From positions 17,754,893 to 17,818,892 of the forward strand of contig JAKJHU010000030.1 of the NCBI GenBank assembly GCA_022316685.1: a stretch of DNA of 64,000 bases, read 5' to 3'. The stretch is from Progne subis subis. Lineage: Eukaryota > Chordata > Aves > Passeriformes > Hirundinidae. Every line of letters starts with the position of its first letter. Positions within the stretch are counted from its first letter, which is position 1. The notes beneath the pieces were generated by a model that saw only the letters and a program-made list of their open reading frames with translations, was not told the DNA's origin and ran no database searches. Below are positions 1 through 13,090 of the stretch, in pieces. Made by a program: the position numbers and the translations under genes.

Positions 1-1559
1 ATACTGAATTTCTCTAAATCACCAAAACCTGTCATTTTCTAGTGTTGCAGGATTTGCTGTAGAAGATTAAATCTGACTTCCTTTTGATAGCAATGGCAGG
101 TTTTTGGTGAAGATGAAGATTTAAGAATGGTCCGTAGGTGGTCTACTCTAAATGTGAGATTAATTTCATCTTCTCTTACATGACAAGAAAAGGCAATGGC
201 AATCTTAAAGCCTGGATCTACTCTGCTTTCAACATTGTGAGGTTACTTAGAGCCAAGGAGAACATAATTTCATTGCAGGTAATACAGGGACCTACAAAAC
301 ATCCAAATATCTTTTCAAGGAAACAAGCATAGAGAATGGCTATGACACCTATAGGGCTCTAAATCCAAGTTAAAGAGTTCCGTATGAGAATCAAGCTGTA
401 GGTAATGTTATTGTGATTAATATTATTTACAGTGGTGCCATCAATACTTTACACAGGGGCTGGTTGTGGCTGCTCTCACTTATATGAGGAAGTACGCAAA
501 AGTGTTTCTTCTGGAATCATAATGGGAGACAAAATATCTGAAATTCCAGTGCTTTGTAAGGAGGAAATTCCACATTGCACTACACTCTGCTCTAAGTTTT
601 TTTGGAATTTCTTTAATCAAGACATTTCCAGTGGATGTTTCCAGCATACAGCAGCTCAGATATTTTGTTTTAGCAGTAAAGGAACACTGGGGTACTGCTC
701 CCTGTTGACCCCAAGTGTTACTCCAATGCTGTTCACATCATTAAGTGAAAAATGCCTCTGAAATGAAAGTCCAGTGTCTTTGATTGCTCTAAGCTTTTGC
801 ATATGATTTTTTCTTTGAATTCAGCTTGTGAATACAACTCATCGCATAACCCTCCTGATAAATGTATATTAACAAGAAATATCAAATTCCAGTGGTTTTG
901 CAGCCCAGGATGGAATGCACCACTTAGACATAGTGAAGAAACAGTGACCACTGTGATAAGAAATGGTCTTTATATAGCATTTGAACTCTACTGAGATCAC
1001 TTCTGAGAATTATGGTGAGGAAATATTTAAGTATTTAGAGGGAAAGACAGTGTCTTTCATCATTTTTACAGAAGAAGGAGGCTATCAAAGTGGTGAAGCT
1101 TTAGTGCCACAAATTCAAGATAGAAAATGGAAGTCTTTTTCTAGATTTGAATTGAGAGTTATCCAATGCCACTCCAACAGCAAATGTACTCCTGGTCATT
1201 CAGCTTTCATATTTTAGCCAGCTATATTCAGAAACTCTTAACAAACATCCTAGTGGACCATTTTGTCTGTGTTCATAGATCCTTGATTCTTTTTAACTTC
1301 ACTGGCACTGCATTATTTATGCTTTAAAATGTCTACCAGAGTTAAAAACCCGTGTGACAGAATACATGCTGCACTTACTAAGTACCAGGACAAACAGTAG
1401 CACCCATAGTTGAAGGACATAACCAGATTTAAAAATAATATTGGCTAATTTAAGATATGGGCAAGAAAAACAAGGAAAAGAACAGAAGATGCAATTCACT
1501 AGGGGCAAGTGGAAGGCACTGCATATAAGCAGAAATAATCAGTTACACTGGCACATGAT
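1..1559. other. Unique noncoding sequence, no gene seen
   Basis: Moderately AT-rich sequence. Open frames reach about 109 codons (432-761, plus) but show no recognisable domain and no splice context. No repeat family was recognised by eye. Confidence 0.5.
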
Positions 1560-1735
1560 GAGGAACAGCTGCTTAAATAGCAGTTCTGCAAGAAATGATC
1601 TGGGGGCTACTGAAATTGAGCCAACAATGTCATGTTGTTGCAGGAAAAACAAACATTGTGGTGCATAAGCAGAAAGGTATTCTTGCAGAATAATCTTTTC
1701 CACTCTGTTCAATACCGGTAAGGTCGTAGCTGAGT
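1560..1735 (+). mobile_element. CR1: CR1-like LINE fragment, old
   Basis: The stretch follows the layout of the CR1 region just after the reverse transcriptase: a segment matching '..DLGV..' and the 'NKQE/vaRKAN' area, then the segment encoding the 'LFPLCSVLVRP..EYC' part (near 1690-1735, where 'cactctgttcaataccggtaagg' style wording is diverged from consensus). It is heavily mutated and has no open frame. Both ends are approximate. The match is from memory of CR1 consensus text, so an alignment to a repeat library would be decisive. Confidence 0.5.
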
Positions 1736-4700
1736 ACTGTGAGGGACAGATTCTCAGGGGATGGCTACAGGGGACACTCCCCTGGCAGGACTGTGCAGCC
1801 CCATCCCAGGTCATCAGGCAATTTTGTGGGGACAGAGATGCACTGAGGCTGGGACATCAGCCTGTGAACCTGAGGCCAGGCATCTTATGACCTTGTTGGG
1901 GAAGGGACGGATGTCCCTGAGATGGCTGGGATAGGATTCTGAATCATGGACAGAGGTTAGAGAGGCAATGGGAGAAGTGCATCAAAGCAAATGAAGAGCT
2001 CATGGCTTTGGTGGATGGGCAACAGTGTTGGGATGTGCATATCAAGAAATATTGGATCTTCCAGAAAGAGTTATAAGAGACATTGATCTGAGATGCAGGG
2101 AATGTAACCAGCCCTAGAGTTAGAAAGAAACACTTGTTTGGCTGTTTTAAGGTGCTGCCTTCAAATGTCATCTCCTAAAAAAAAAAAATTTAAAGAACAG
2201 TATTATAAGAATAGTATGAAGCAAAGCAACACAAATCAAGAATTGTTCTATAACTGTAGAGGATATGGCTATTTAGGTATTTCTATCTGACTGATGTATA
2301 TTTCACTAAAGAAAGAAGGCATTCAAACTGCATTAGTGATTTTCTGAAGTGTGGTAGATGTTGCTTAGATGTGATGACACTTGTCATCACCATATGTAAA
2401 CTTTATTTATAATGTATTCTTGACTCATTTTCACATTTGCATTTCAAAACTTCATTTACTCTGTGTTAATTTAAATTGTACATATAGCATGTGGGTGGGG
2501 ACCAGTTAATTTCCTTTTAAAGATACATCAGCTTCTAGCAGCTCAATTTCAACTATTTCTGCAGAACAGGAAGGATTTAATTTTTATCCTTGATGGGCTC
2601 TCAACAGTTTAAATACAGCTATTCACCCTTTTTTATTTCAATAGCTCAGAGTCATAGGTGGTGTACATTTTCTCTCATAATGCTTTGTATTTTTGCAGAC
2701 CTCAGGATTCTGTATGAAGTGAACATACAAGGCCATGTTCTCATCTCATTGAGGCTCTCTTGACTCAGCAAAGAGAGAAGCTGGCAGAAGTTCAACCACT
2801 TTTCTCCAGTTCTGCTTGGCATAAGGCCAGACCAACATAGTCACCCATCCCTGCCTGGAAGGAATTTAATACCCAGCAGGCAGAATTCAGCCTTCAGGGT
2901 GCAATGTGAGTCTCAATGTATTTTCTTGCTGTGTCTTAGAGCAGAAAGAATGACCATTGAGCTGGACCTCTTTCCACTGCCTCATTTGCTTCCGTGGCTT
3001 CTCTGGAATGGCAGAACAAAGAGTGCTGAATGGCAGTGTTGAATCCTTTTGCTCTTGTGAACTCACTTGTGCCCACTGACACGTGCTCTGGTTTTCTTAG
3101 TAAAGAAAAGCTTGTAAGCATCTTACTTTGCTGCACTCTCCTGGGAAGAACTGTTTTCAACTGATGAGCCCATATATAATTCACCTTATCAGCTTGTCTC
3201 CCAATTTATTTTTATATAGCCATGGGGTATTATTGATATGCTGAACTCCAGGTGCCTGAAATTATTAAGTCCTGACATTGATATCCTTGAATAATTGCCA
3301 CCATTACTGTCACTGTATGCTCTGAAACTCATTTGCTTGGACACTGTGGAAAAGGTCTCCATGCAGGCAGTGCCCATAACCAATGAAAAGGGTGCTTCAA
3401 AGATAGAAGAGTTTTACTACCTCCTTGCAAAGTAAGAAGCAAAATCAATTTTCCCTCATATTCTAAAGTCTGACATCAGGGAAGGCCTGTGACTTTTACA
3501 TCTGTGTTTCAGTCTGGCTCCTCACTGTACACTGGCTGAGAACACGCAGGTAATGACCCCCTAGGGTAAATCTTAATCTATGTGTGAACTTCTATTTTGC
3601 CTCCTGCTTTTAATTTTGAATGGCATTTCCCACAGAAGTGCACTAAGGAGGCACATTCACTGTTAACTTCTAATTCACCCCAGGATCATGCAGTAGGTGT
3701 TTAACATCTTTTCCAGGAGCTGGTGATGTGGTGGGACCAAGCACACAGGGAAATTCTCACTCCGAGGGGATCCCGAGTCATGCATTGATTCTTGTTTGAG
3801 TCCAGTAAAGGCGAGGAAGAGAATAGCAATGATAGCACCTCGGAAGAAGGAGGCACTGTCAGATTGGGAACATCTTTGTCACTTGGGAGGAACCAGGGTT
3901 AAGAGCTTCCCAAGAGAACAAAGCCAGCCATATGTTCTTATAGTGTATTTCGCACTACAAAAAGTGAAGAAAAAAGCCCAAAGGAAAACCTCCAGACACA
4001 ACTGTCCTTTTTGGTGGAGAGGAATTTGAGGAAGGTGTGGTTCAAAACACAGAAAGAGGTAGATAATTAGTGAGGAAGTATCAGAAAAGTATGACAAGCA
4101 CTCGAAGATAACAAGACAGGAACTGGAGATAACACAAAAGAACAGCGCCACTCACGTTTGACAAAAGATTATTTTTCTCATAAAACTCTATGAAGAAAAG
4201 GTTTATTGACATTTCTTGTCAAAATGAGAAATCGTTTCAAAGATATTCCTAGAAGGGCTCTAGGGGTTCTGTTACACCTCTGAAATAAGGGAAATTAATC
4301 TCTTAGTCTGTATTTTGTGTGATGCAGAGTGGGATTTGAAGCTATGTCTTTAGAAGTGCTGTGGGCCCCTCATCACACAGGTGCTGGAAAAACCTTTGTC
4401 TGACTCACTAAGTGTGGAACCATTTACACAAACCATTTATACAAATATCTGCTGTAACACGAGCATGAAACAGACCCAGGCAGAGCGATCCACTCTTTCC
4501 CAACTACAGGTGACTGTGTCACACTGAAGTAGTGAGTACCAGGAGCTGAGGGTGAATACCTCAGTGTCATTCACTCTGGCCCTTAGAATGCAGGCTCCAT
4601 TCACCTACACTCTTGATTCACATCACACAGATAATAAGGACTACCAAGGTGATTTTGGTAATGTCATGTTGGAACCCATTTCTCTCTCTGAGTCCTTTGG

Positions 4701-5703
4701 AGGTAGGAAAACCTGCTGTGCACCCTCAAAAATTTTCCATTTATATTAGAGAAGCTGCCTCAGAAAAATAGAATGCCCTTTATGTTTTTGTGGGGTTTTT
4801 TTGGTTTTTTTTGTTGTTTTTTTTTTTCCCTAAAAATACAGTGCAGCCAGAGGAATGCTGGATGGAAAGGAGATGGAAGAATTTATATGGTTCATGCCAT
4901 TAAGCTTGGTAAAAACAACAGGGATTATATATGCCTGCAGCGTCTTTCCTAAAATACAGCTTTGACATCAGAGGTGTTTGCTGTCCCTGCAACAACTGGA
5001 AAGGCTGGAGCTGTATTGTATTAGGCCCTTGATTTCACGGCAATGACAAGGGTGAAATGTAAATGCAAAATTCGAATGCAGAGTAATAATAACTTTAGTT
5101 GTATGACCAGTAAATGTGTAGAATAATCTAGTACGTGAATTCATCAGAGCTGTGAAATCCTAAAAACACCAGAGACAGATTTTCAAGTCAACAGATTAGA
5201 AAAGAGAAAATATAATTATCTATGTCGCAGTTATAGTCTCCCATTTATGTCAAGAGAGCTGGTTCTTAGAATCTGAACTGCCAAGGCAGAGGAAATGCTC
5301 AAGAGACCCTTTGGCTAAATAAGACCTGAACCCACATAGTTCCTCCCTAGTTTGATGGGCTGCAGGTAAAACCTACACTTAAGTACTGGGAAGTGGGCTC
5401 TGAAGATTAACTGAGTGTCTAGGGAGAATGGAGTAAATTTCTTGCATTTCTGCCTCATACTTTTAAGGAAGAAAAGGATGATGTTTCTCTATTCAGAGAA
5501 ATGAGACTGCCAACAGGGAGAGACCCCATTGCATTAGGAGGAGCAATTATAGAAGGAAGGTTGTTGGCTCTCATAAAGGCCTGGGAGCACAGAAGAAGAG
5601 AGGAAGGTTTGGGTGAAGAAGTGCTGCACAAAGAAGGCAGGAGCAAGATGATATACTTGTTTGAATGTTTCATGACATATAGCTTGAATAAAATTGTTCT
5701 CAG
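1736..5703. other. Mostly unique noncoding sequence
   Basis: No gene or repeat family could be supported. A T/G-rich low-complexity stretch lies at about 4794-4828. Open frames of 60-90 codons occur on both strands, as expected by chance. Confidence 0.45.
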
Positions 5704-6245
5704 TGTTAAGAATGAGGAGGCATACTCCTTTATTCCATTTTCAAATTAAGTAATTTATTAATCTTGTGTTCGGCAAAAAGCAGTCAAGACAGCACTGGGT
5801 GCATGGGGAATCACCGCTCCACCAACATGCACACCAGCTGTTAATTTTGCAGGTATTTATACAGGCTCAGGATAGTAGTCACCTCACAGTTTCTATTCCC
5901 CATTATGAGGTTTAGTTTCCATTCTTCTTTGTGATGCCTAGTTCCTATTTTTCATTGTTTCTGGTGGTCACTGGAGGGGTGGGGGGGGAAGGTTGGAGTC
6001 TTTATCCTTCACTGTTCGCTGAGCTAGCTCTGGTTCCTTTTCATGGCAGTTTTGCCTTGCTTGCAGTTTCATAGTTATATCTTTGCTTAACCATTCTGCT
6101 CAGTAACCACAATATTTTGTTCAGTTATCATTCCTCTAGTTTCACCTGGCAGTTTCTCAAAATTTATCTTTGTATTGGTCCCATGTCACAATCCCATCAT
6201 TATATATATATTTATCTGACACGAATCTTAGCTTAATTTCTCACA
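5704..6245 (-). mobile_element. ERVK-like solo LTR
   Basis: I recognise this as a songbird-type retroviral LTR on the minus strand. Read on that strand it starts TGTGAGAAAT and ends ATTCTTAACA, so the two ends form an imperfect terminal inverted repeat (7 of 10). A TATAAATA box lies at 5854-5861 and AATAAA signals at 5754-5759 and 5729-5734, in the right order and about 100 bp apart for U3-R-U5. The four bases TCAG occur directly on both sides (5700-5703 and 6246-6249), a possible short target duplication. No gag, pol or env sequence adjoins it, which fits a solo LTR. The family assignment is from memory; the exact ends are an inference. Confidence 0.72.
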
Positions 6246-6483
6246 TCAGGAATGACTTCTTGCTTTTCTCCCTAGTGGGTTCTGTCAGAGCTGCTCAGAT
6301 CTGTGCTGGAAAATGGGCTGTTTGGTCAGAAACATCCTTTACTTGACTCTGTCTCTTTCCAGGTGTTTTTCTGATGGCATCTTATGTGTGGTGACGTGCT
6401 GGCATGTCATCCACCACGGTGGAAACATCATCAAAGATTCCCTATGCACAGCTTCCAACTCGCTTTGCAGGGCTGGAGCAAAC

Positions 6484-6549
6484 AATGGAATTAGACTCTA
6501 TGATGCTTGTAGGTTCCTTCCAAATCAGGATATTCTATGATTCTCTGAT
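6484..6549 (+). mobile_element. CR1: CR1 LINE 3' end fragment
   Basis: The last about 65 bp of a CR1 element: a segment of the type 'gga.tagactctatgat', the 'ggttccttccaa.tcaggatattc' box, and the terminal ATTCTATGATTCTCTGAT repeat typical of CR1 3' ends. Only the tail survives. Confidence 0.72.
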
Positions 6550-9158
6550 CTCTGCCATCTACCCAAATCGGGCTCTCTAGTGGGCAGAGGAACCCAGAAA
6601 AAACAAGGACCAGTTTAGCTATCACCAATTTTACTACTGCATAGGATTAAGGATACCATGATTAAGCATTCCATGAATTTTAAATCGCAGAAACACTAGC
6701 TCAGCCCAAACTATTCAAATATTTCTCTGCAGCTGCTTATTGATTTTTTTTTTTTTTCTTTATTCAGTAATGATGTGAAGCCTGCACTCACAGGGATAAG
6801 CTCTGCTATCAGTCTCCTCACCAAAACTGGGAAACACAGACCTACACAAACATCCAAGGCAGAACCACAGACTGTCAGAGAGATGGGTTGAATACGTCTC
6901 CAAGCTTATACCATTTTGGCAGCAGATCTTGCAGTGTCTTTAACAGGTCTGTTTTGACTGAAATCTAGAAAATTTCTGACTCAGCCACAATCAAAAAATC
7001 ATCCATGCTGCTTATTTCCTCTCTTTGAGTGAAGAGTTTCTGTTTCCAGTTGCCAAATACAAACCCAGTTCAACACACATCCTCCTGAAGACAATTAAAC
7101 TTTAGCACATATTGTTCTATATATTTTCAAGATTTTCAAGTCAGAGATAAGATTGGAAGGAAACTTTTGTCATTGAGTAACCCCCTCTTCTCTCTGCCTA
7201 TACATAATTGAATTTTTGTTCCATTTTGGCCTGTTTTTAATGACTAAAATGACTAAAATGAAGTCTACACGGGCATGTTTCTCTCTAGCTGACAGACATT
7301 ATCAAGAGTCTATTTCTTAGAGGCTACTCTACAGGTATTTTTGCTCTGCATCAGTCTTTACCTTCTGTTTCTCTTTCCCCATATAAAATAACTGTTATTC
7401 CATCTCCAGAACAAAATAACACAGATTCCAGTATGTGAGTGTCAATAATTGCTTAATTTTCCATTTGCCCTCCTTCCAGGTAGTCTTCTAAAGCCTTTCC
7501 TTTTTTCCCATACTGGAATATTTAAGTTAACCTTGATATGTTCCGTGTTATGGATTTTTTTTTTTTCTCCTGTCATGTTGTACGAACAGCACAACAGGAC
7601 ATCAGCGCCGAGTACTTGTAAAGATATGCTGGCTCACAGGTGCTAAATCATTTTTTCCTTCAGTTATGTTGTTCCTGGGTTTCTGTGGTCTCACACTGAG
7701 TATTTTCTGTTGAAGGACTTGGGTGTCATCCTTATGCAGACAGTGCCACCTCTAATAGGGCAAAACCCCACAAGGTCTTGACAAGATAGACAGATTTGGG
7801 CTCTGGTAACAGGGGCTGCATGCAGTACAAGACATGGCAAATGATGAACCATGGCCTGGGTCACTGGAGGGGTTTTAGCTGTGGGCAGAAGATGATGGAG
7901 CAAAGAATGGGACTGGATATTGGGCTACAAAAAGATTGAGCTGAAACAAGTTTGGGCCCCTAAATGCACCCAGTATAGCACCCTAAAGCCAGAACTATGG
8001 ACAAGTTCAGAATACATCTGAGGAGTTGGATCCATCCAGGATAGAATTTACCTACAGTGCAGGTTAAAGGTCCATCCAGGAGTCAGACCCAGAGACTGGT
8101 ACTCCTACAACAGCACACAAACAGGGACTGAAGCTCCAGGACTGAGCTGAAAACCTGAGCCCACGGGCAGAGAACACAAGTGGAGTCCCCAGTGGATTCT
8201 GGTCAGTGACATTTATACCCAATAGTGCTCCCAGGGCTCTGACATTCATCCACTCAGGGTGAAAACTGATTGAAGATTAAGGCACCTAAACCTTCTTCCA
8301 TGTTTACATGTGATTGTTGAGCTCCATTAAAGCTGTTAAGGACCAAAAGCTTAAACAGTCTACCTGAACACAGGCCATGGGTTATTGATCACACAGAGAC
8401 ATATCTGAGACATGCACCTGAAGCTGGCTGGAGACTATGTGCACATCCCTGAAGCACTGGAGGCCAGGTGAGAGTCCCTAGGACCACTAAGCTGGCCCCA
8501 GGCATCCCTGTCAGACAGTCATGTTGTCAATGGTGTTGCAGACATAGAGATGGACATTTCATAACATCCAACTCAGGCGCATATTGCCTCTATCTAGGTT
8601 CGTTTTAGATATCATGGAGAACCTGTCTTAAAAACTCAACATAGAGATGAGAACTTTCCAGGATGATATGATAACCTTTTATTTTTTGGTTGTCATGCTC
8701 AGCTCTGAAAGACTTTATCTCATAATCATTTTTTCAGATAATTCATGTTCTTTCTTTTACCTCTTCTTTCACTGCATGGAAGAATCAAGCCCTGAACTCA
8801 GGGAAGGATAGTGATTTTATAGGAACATGGACAGCAGGTGGGAAAGAAAAAAATGTTGATCTTGAAAAATCCTTGATCCAGTCTTCTTCATTCCTTGTCA
8901 GTTATGTGTTTCAGCCACATGCTTGTTTCAGTGCTATAGTCCTAATCCTCATTTTCAGAAACAGCTGTGTTACATTGGCAATATCTTCTTGACTATGGAA
9001 ACCAGGATGCTGACACATAAACTTGTCCAGAAAGGAGAGCAGTGCATTTAAACTATAATCATCATGAGTCACTACAGCAGCTCTTTAGAACCAAGGGAAG
9101 TGTTTTGGCTTGTGCTCCATTTTCCATAAAAAGGGAGAATGTTCTTCAGAAATCAGAC

Positions 9159-9193
<35 letters not shown>

Positions 9194-9857
9194 ACCTCAG
9201 TAGCCCAAATTTGCTTCTAAGTTGTTTTGTTGTAAATTTCTTATCTAGCACTTGGAATGATCTTGTTTAAGAGAGGATTATTTGAAAATTTTAACATCAC
9301 AGAAGGTAAAATGGAATTAATAATCCAGTCTAATCCATGGTAGCACAATTATGCCAAAGTTAAACATCTCAAAAAAAAAAAAAAAAAAAGAGTAAAGGCC
9401 TCATTTGGTCTTCCCTTGATGAAAGTTTTTGTAGACCATGACTTGTTTTGTGTTCTCTTTGTTGAAGCTCATTTGAGACAGAGAGAAAAACAACAAAGTC
9501 TTGTTAAGAACTACAAAGTATGCCAGAAGATGTTCTAGATGTTCTATTGAGGAGACAACTGTTTAATGTAGCTTGTAATTTTAAAATCTCTTCATGATAA
9601 ACCTTGAAAGATGACCATGAATTAAAAAGAAAAAAGTTGTCTACAATAATTTAAAAGCATATACTGTCAGTGAAGCAAGAGTAAAAATGTCTAAAAGCAG
9701 TTTTTAACAGCTTAGCACACTGGAGCAGGGGTAAAAATTGATCATGGACTGTGGGACTTGCTTTTGATGAAGTTCTTCCCCCCAGCTCATCATGTCTGAT
9801 GCCATATGCCCAATGCACATAGGTGAATACAAGCAAACTGCATTTGCACAGGATAAT
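6550..9857. other. Noncoding sequence, possible unclassified repeat at 7.7-8.6 kb
   Basis: No gene seen. The part from about 7700 to 8600 is less AT-rich than its surroundings and has a near-repeated 'ccatccagga' phrase (about 8030 and 8073). It may be an old repeat, but I cannot classify it. Poly-A runs lie at 9164-9191 and 9371-9389. Confidence 0.4.
9164..9191 (+). repeat. Poly-A run (28 bp)
   Basis: Uninterrupted run of 28 A. A shorter run of 19 A follows at 9371-9389. Nothing directly upstream was recognised as a retroposed element, so these may be plain slippage tracts. Confidence 0.9.
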
Positions 9858-10937
9858 TGTAGTAGGATGCCAGGCACCCACCAAAGCCTCTCTCACTCCC
9901 ATCTGAAGGTGGACAGGGGAGGGAAAATATAACAAAAGGTTCATGAGTTCATATAAGGACCAGGAGGCATCACTCAGCAAATACCATAATTGGCAAAACA
10001 GGATCGAAATTAGAGATATTAACTGAACTTATTGCTAAGAAAATCAGAGCTGGATAATGAGAAGTAAAATAAAATCTTCAAGACACCTTTCCCTCACCCC
10101 TACCTCCTTCCCAGCTCTACCTCCTTCCCCAACAGTGCAAGGAGCCAGGGAATGGGGGATATGGTCAGGTCATCACAAGTTGTTTCTCCCACTGCTCAGG
10201 GAGAGGAGTTATTCCCCTGCTGCACTGTGGGGTCCCTCCCACGGGACACAGTTCTCCATGAACTTCTCCAACATGCCTCCATCTCACAAGAAACATCTCC
10301 CTGTGACGTGCTGAAATATGAGTCCATCTTATGGGCAGGAGTCCCCTTCAAACTCCTGCAGCATGGGTCACTCTAGCATAGAGTGCAGTCCTTCAAGGAC
10401 AGGCTGCTCCAGCCTGGGCTCATCTCTCCATGAGCCTCCCGTGGGGTTACAGCCTCCTCTCAGTCATCCCTCTGCTCTGGTGTGGGTCTCCTCCACAGTT
10501 GGTAGGTGGATCTCTGCATGCCCATGGATCTCTGCATCCCTATGGATCTCTCTGGGCTTCAGGGGAACTGCTGCCTCACCATGGGCTGCACCAGGGGCTA
10601 CAGAGGAATCCCAGCTCCAGCATCTGGAGTACCTCCACCCCCTCCTTCCTCACAGACCTTGGTGTCTGCAGAGTTGTTCCTCTCATTTGCTCTCATCCCA
10701 CTCTTCTCTGGCCACAATTACAACTGCACAATAATTTTTGTTTATCTTTCTTCTTCAAAATGTTTTCAAAGAGGGTTACCACCCTTTCTAATTGTCCCAG
10801 CCTTGACCAACAGCATATCCATCTTTGGAGCCACCAGAGACTGGCTCTGACAGACATGAAGGAAGCTTCTGGAAGCTTTTCAGAGGCCACCCCAGTGACT
10901 CCACACTCCTAAAGCTTGGCCATGCAAACCCCATGCA
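9858..10937 (-). mobile_element. ERVL-like LTR, about 1.08 kb
   Basis: A long LTR family that I recognise as very common in neoavian birds. Read on the minus strand it begins TGCATGGGGTTTGCATGG and runs through the family's GC-rich middle, where degenerate 'ctccagc.tggg' units repeat. It then passes an AATAAG at about 10026-10034 (AATAAA in the family as I recall it) and ends near CATCCTACTACA at 9858. The left end appears to have lost a few bases relative to the family. No matching target duplication was found (flanks ATAAT and GCTGT). The open frames of up to 160 codons inside it are translations of this LTR on its antisense strand and are not genes. Confidence 0.75.
10508..10555. repeat. 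18-bp tandem repeat, 2.7 copies
   Basis: Two full copies and one partial copy of an 18-bp unit, GGATCTCTGCATSCCYAT, at 10508-10525, 10526-10543 and 10544-10555. It sits in the GC-rich part of the ERVL-like LTR, which is repetitive throughout the family. Confidence 0.85.
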
Positions 10938-11770
10938 GCTGTAAGCTGTACACCAGCATAGTCAACAAACTTTCACCCAAAAGGGCAGGGAAAACCCTTT
11001 GTAACTTCTGCATTGAACATCTAATAAGATATAGAAGCAGCTGTAGTCCATATTTTAGATCATTAATTTTAATGGTGTGTTCAGTTCAGATCCTGAATGA
11101 TAAAAATAAGTCTAGAAGAACGTCAGATACTTAGCTAGGAAATGCAAGGCACAGCAGGCTAATTGGACTGAAACAGGTGTATGGCGGACAGAGCTGCTTT
11201 GATGTGGAATAACCCCTTCCCATCAGGGCCCATCTCCTAACGTTCGCAGTTGCCCCTCCAAACTCCCTGCACCAGACCTGGCTGCTCAAATCCTCCAGCA
11301 CAGCCAACATCTGCAGCAAAACATGAAACCTGGGAACTATTAGCATGGAAATGAGCTAATTTGAGTGTGGGGAGTTAGTGCATTTTCATTATTTCTCCTT
11401 CCTTCACTCTTACCTATTTGTAGCAGAATTGGTGGATTTTTCCTCCCATTCTTCTTAGAAAAGGACAGTAAAACTTATTAGGCTTATTAGGTTTGTGCAT
11501 GTTTCTTTTTTCAAGATTTCTATTCTTAACCACTTCAACTGTAGAATGACAAAATTGTCAGGCTCCTACTCACCTTTTACCAGTCAGAAGCATATGTCAG
11601 GTTGTTTTGTATCATTAGTGTCTTAAAGCAGTCTGGAAGTCGGGAACGTTGAAATAGAAGTTGTGACTTTTCTCTCAGAGGGGCTTAAATGGAGTGCTAA
11701 TGTATTTGAACCAGATTTAATTCCTCCCAGTTGCACTGCTACCTGAGGCTGGAAAAGTCAGTGAACAGAT
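10938..11770. other. Noncoding sequence, nothing recognised
   Basis: AT-rich, no gene or repeat family supported. Open frames of about 70 codons are at chance level. Confidence 0.45.
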
Positions 11771-11850
11771 GAATCACAGAATCATACACTAACCTTAGTT
11801 GGAAGGACCGGCAAAGATCCTGGCGTCCAGCTTCTGGCCCCACAGGGGCC
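11771..11850 (-). mobile_element. CR1: CR1 LINE 3' end fragment
   Basis: The reverse complement of a CR1 3' end: tail words GAATCACAGAATCAT, then 'tagttggaaggacc' and 'gatcctggcgtccagcttctggcccc'. It belongs to the subfamily whose next words are 'agtccagctcctggccc'. A related CR1 piece resumes at 12990, so the sequence between may be an insertion into one CR1 copy. Confidence 0.7.
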
Positions 11851-11852
11851 AG

Positions 11853-12189
11853 CGGGGAAGAAAAGCAGCTGCAGCTCGGCAGTGCTGGCCACGTGCTCAG
11901 ACCGCGGCAGAAGGGGCCAAGCCATGGCCCAGCTTAATCACTGCTGGCAGCGGAGACAGAAAGCCTGCCGCTTCATAACAACTCTGAGCTGAGCCACCCT
12001 GGATGAGAACGAGGGGCGGAAAAAAGGACATCTACCAGCTTCCTCCATCAGCACAGCTTTGCATTTTCTTCAGCTCCTGCAGCCTCAGTGCTTGCACATG
12101 GCCCTTGCAGGCCCGGGTGGATTTAACTCTTTCCTAGCAACATGGAACTTTTAAAGCACAGTTCTTCCTTGAGAAAAAGAAGAAAGAAA
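11853..12189. other. GC-rich stretch between CR1 and LTR
   Basis: Clearly more GC-rich than its neighbours, with no open frame of note and no recognised family. It may be the outer U3 part of the LTR that follows, but I cannot prove this. Confidence 0.35.
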
Positions 12190-12989
12190 ACAGAGGGTCC
12201 ATAGAACAGACACAGATTGAAGTCAGTTAGGTTAGAAGTGAAAAAAGTAATAATATTGGACTAGGATTGAAGAAGTGGACATTTTTAACCGGACTTCTCT
12301 AAGGTAAATTATGGAGAAAGGGACTGTTCTTTGCAGCATCTTAGTGTCATTGGGTAGAATGCTGTTCTAATCAAAATTGAAGACTGATGTAATTGAGATT
12401 TATTTGGGAACTTTGAAACCCCCGCTCCTGGGTTAAAGGGAGGTCTCAACCTTTGAGACAAAGATGATTTTAGACTAGAAGAAGTATTCGTAAATAGTAC
12501 CCCAGATACACTGAGAAGATTTGCTGATAGAACATCGCAGTCTGTGAAAACTCCAGGCGGCAGCAGATGTGTGACATGGAGAGCACTGGACTATTTTGTC
12601 TTGTGGAAAACGTCTTCATAAAAAAATCTTAGAGAGACTCTTCTCCTAAAAAGTAATGAGTAATTATGTCTAAATAGTGAAACTGACTTAAAATCCCAAG
12701 TTGTGTCTTTCTATGTTGTTCAATAAGAAAGTTAATAGTTTGTAAGAGGAGCGAAGTGTGTTTTAAAGTGTCATTCTGTTTTAGTTTAAGTTTTCTTTTT
12801 CTCAACTTTCTTTGTTTTCCTTTCATTCTTTTAGTGTGTGTTAATAAAAGTATTTTTTCATTTTTAAGCTTAAGCCTGGTTTGTTTTTTTTTTCTCCTAA
12901 TCTCTCCCTCCCACAAAAAGAGAATAAATACTAAAACCCCTGTGTTAATTGGTGTTTCTGCCTGGTTTTAGTAAATTAAAACCATTACA
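12190..12989 (+). mobile_element. ERVL-like LTR, start unclear
   Basis: The right part has the form of an avian ERVL LTR 3' end: AATAAA at 12843-12848, a T-rich stretch, the 'agcttaagcctggtttg' and 'ctcctaatctctccctccc' words, then 'ggtgtttctgcctggttttag' and the end ACCATTACA at 12989. The upstream 600 bp follow the same family in order ('tgagacaaagatgattt', 'gtgtgacatggagagcactgg'). The 5' end is not defined and could lie as far left as 11853. CR1 sequence abuts it on the right. I saw no clean target duplication and no adjoining retroviral genes. Confidence 0.62.
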
Positions 12990-13090
12990 AGCTGCAATGA
13001 GGTCTCTCCTCAGTCTCTTCTCCAGGTTAGACAATCTAAGTGACCTCAGCTGTAACTCCTTTGGTTTCCCCTCCAGACCCTTTGTGTCTT
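12990..13090 (-). mobile_element. CR1: CR1 LINE fragment
   Basis: The minus strand encodes the CR1 C-terminal signature, seen as 'LEGKPKEL', 'LRLSNLEKRLRRDLI' in the frame covering this stretch, and the nucleotide text matches 'gcaatgaggtctctcctcagtctcttctccagg'. It is probably the continuation of the CR1 piece at 11771-11850, split by the LTR insertion and a deletion. Confidence 0.72.

Noticed and set aside
10057..10912. Overlapping plus-strand frames up to 160 codons, rich in Ser, Pro and Leu
   Set aside because: They translate the antisense strand of an ERVL-like LTR with internal repeats.
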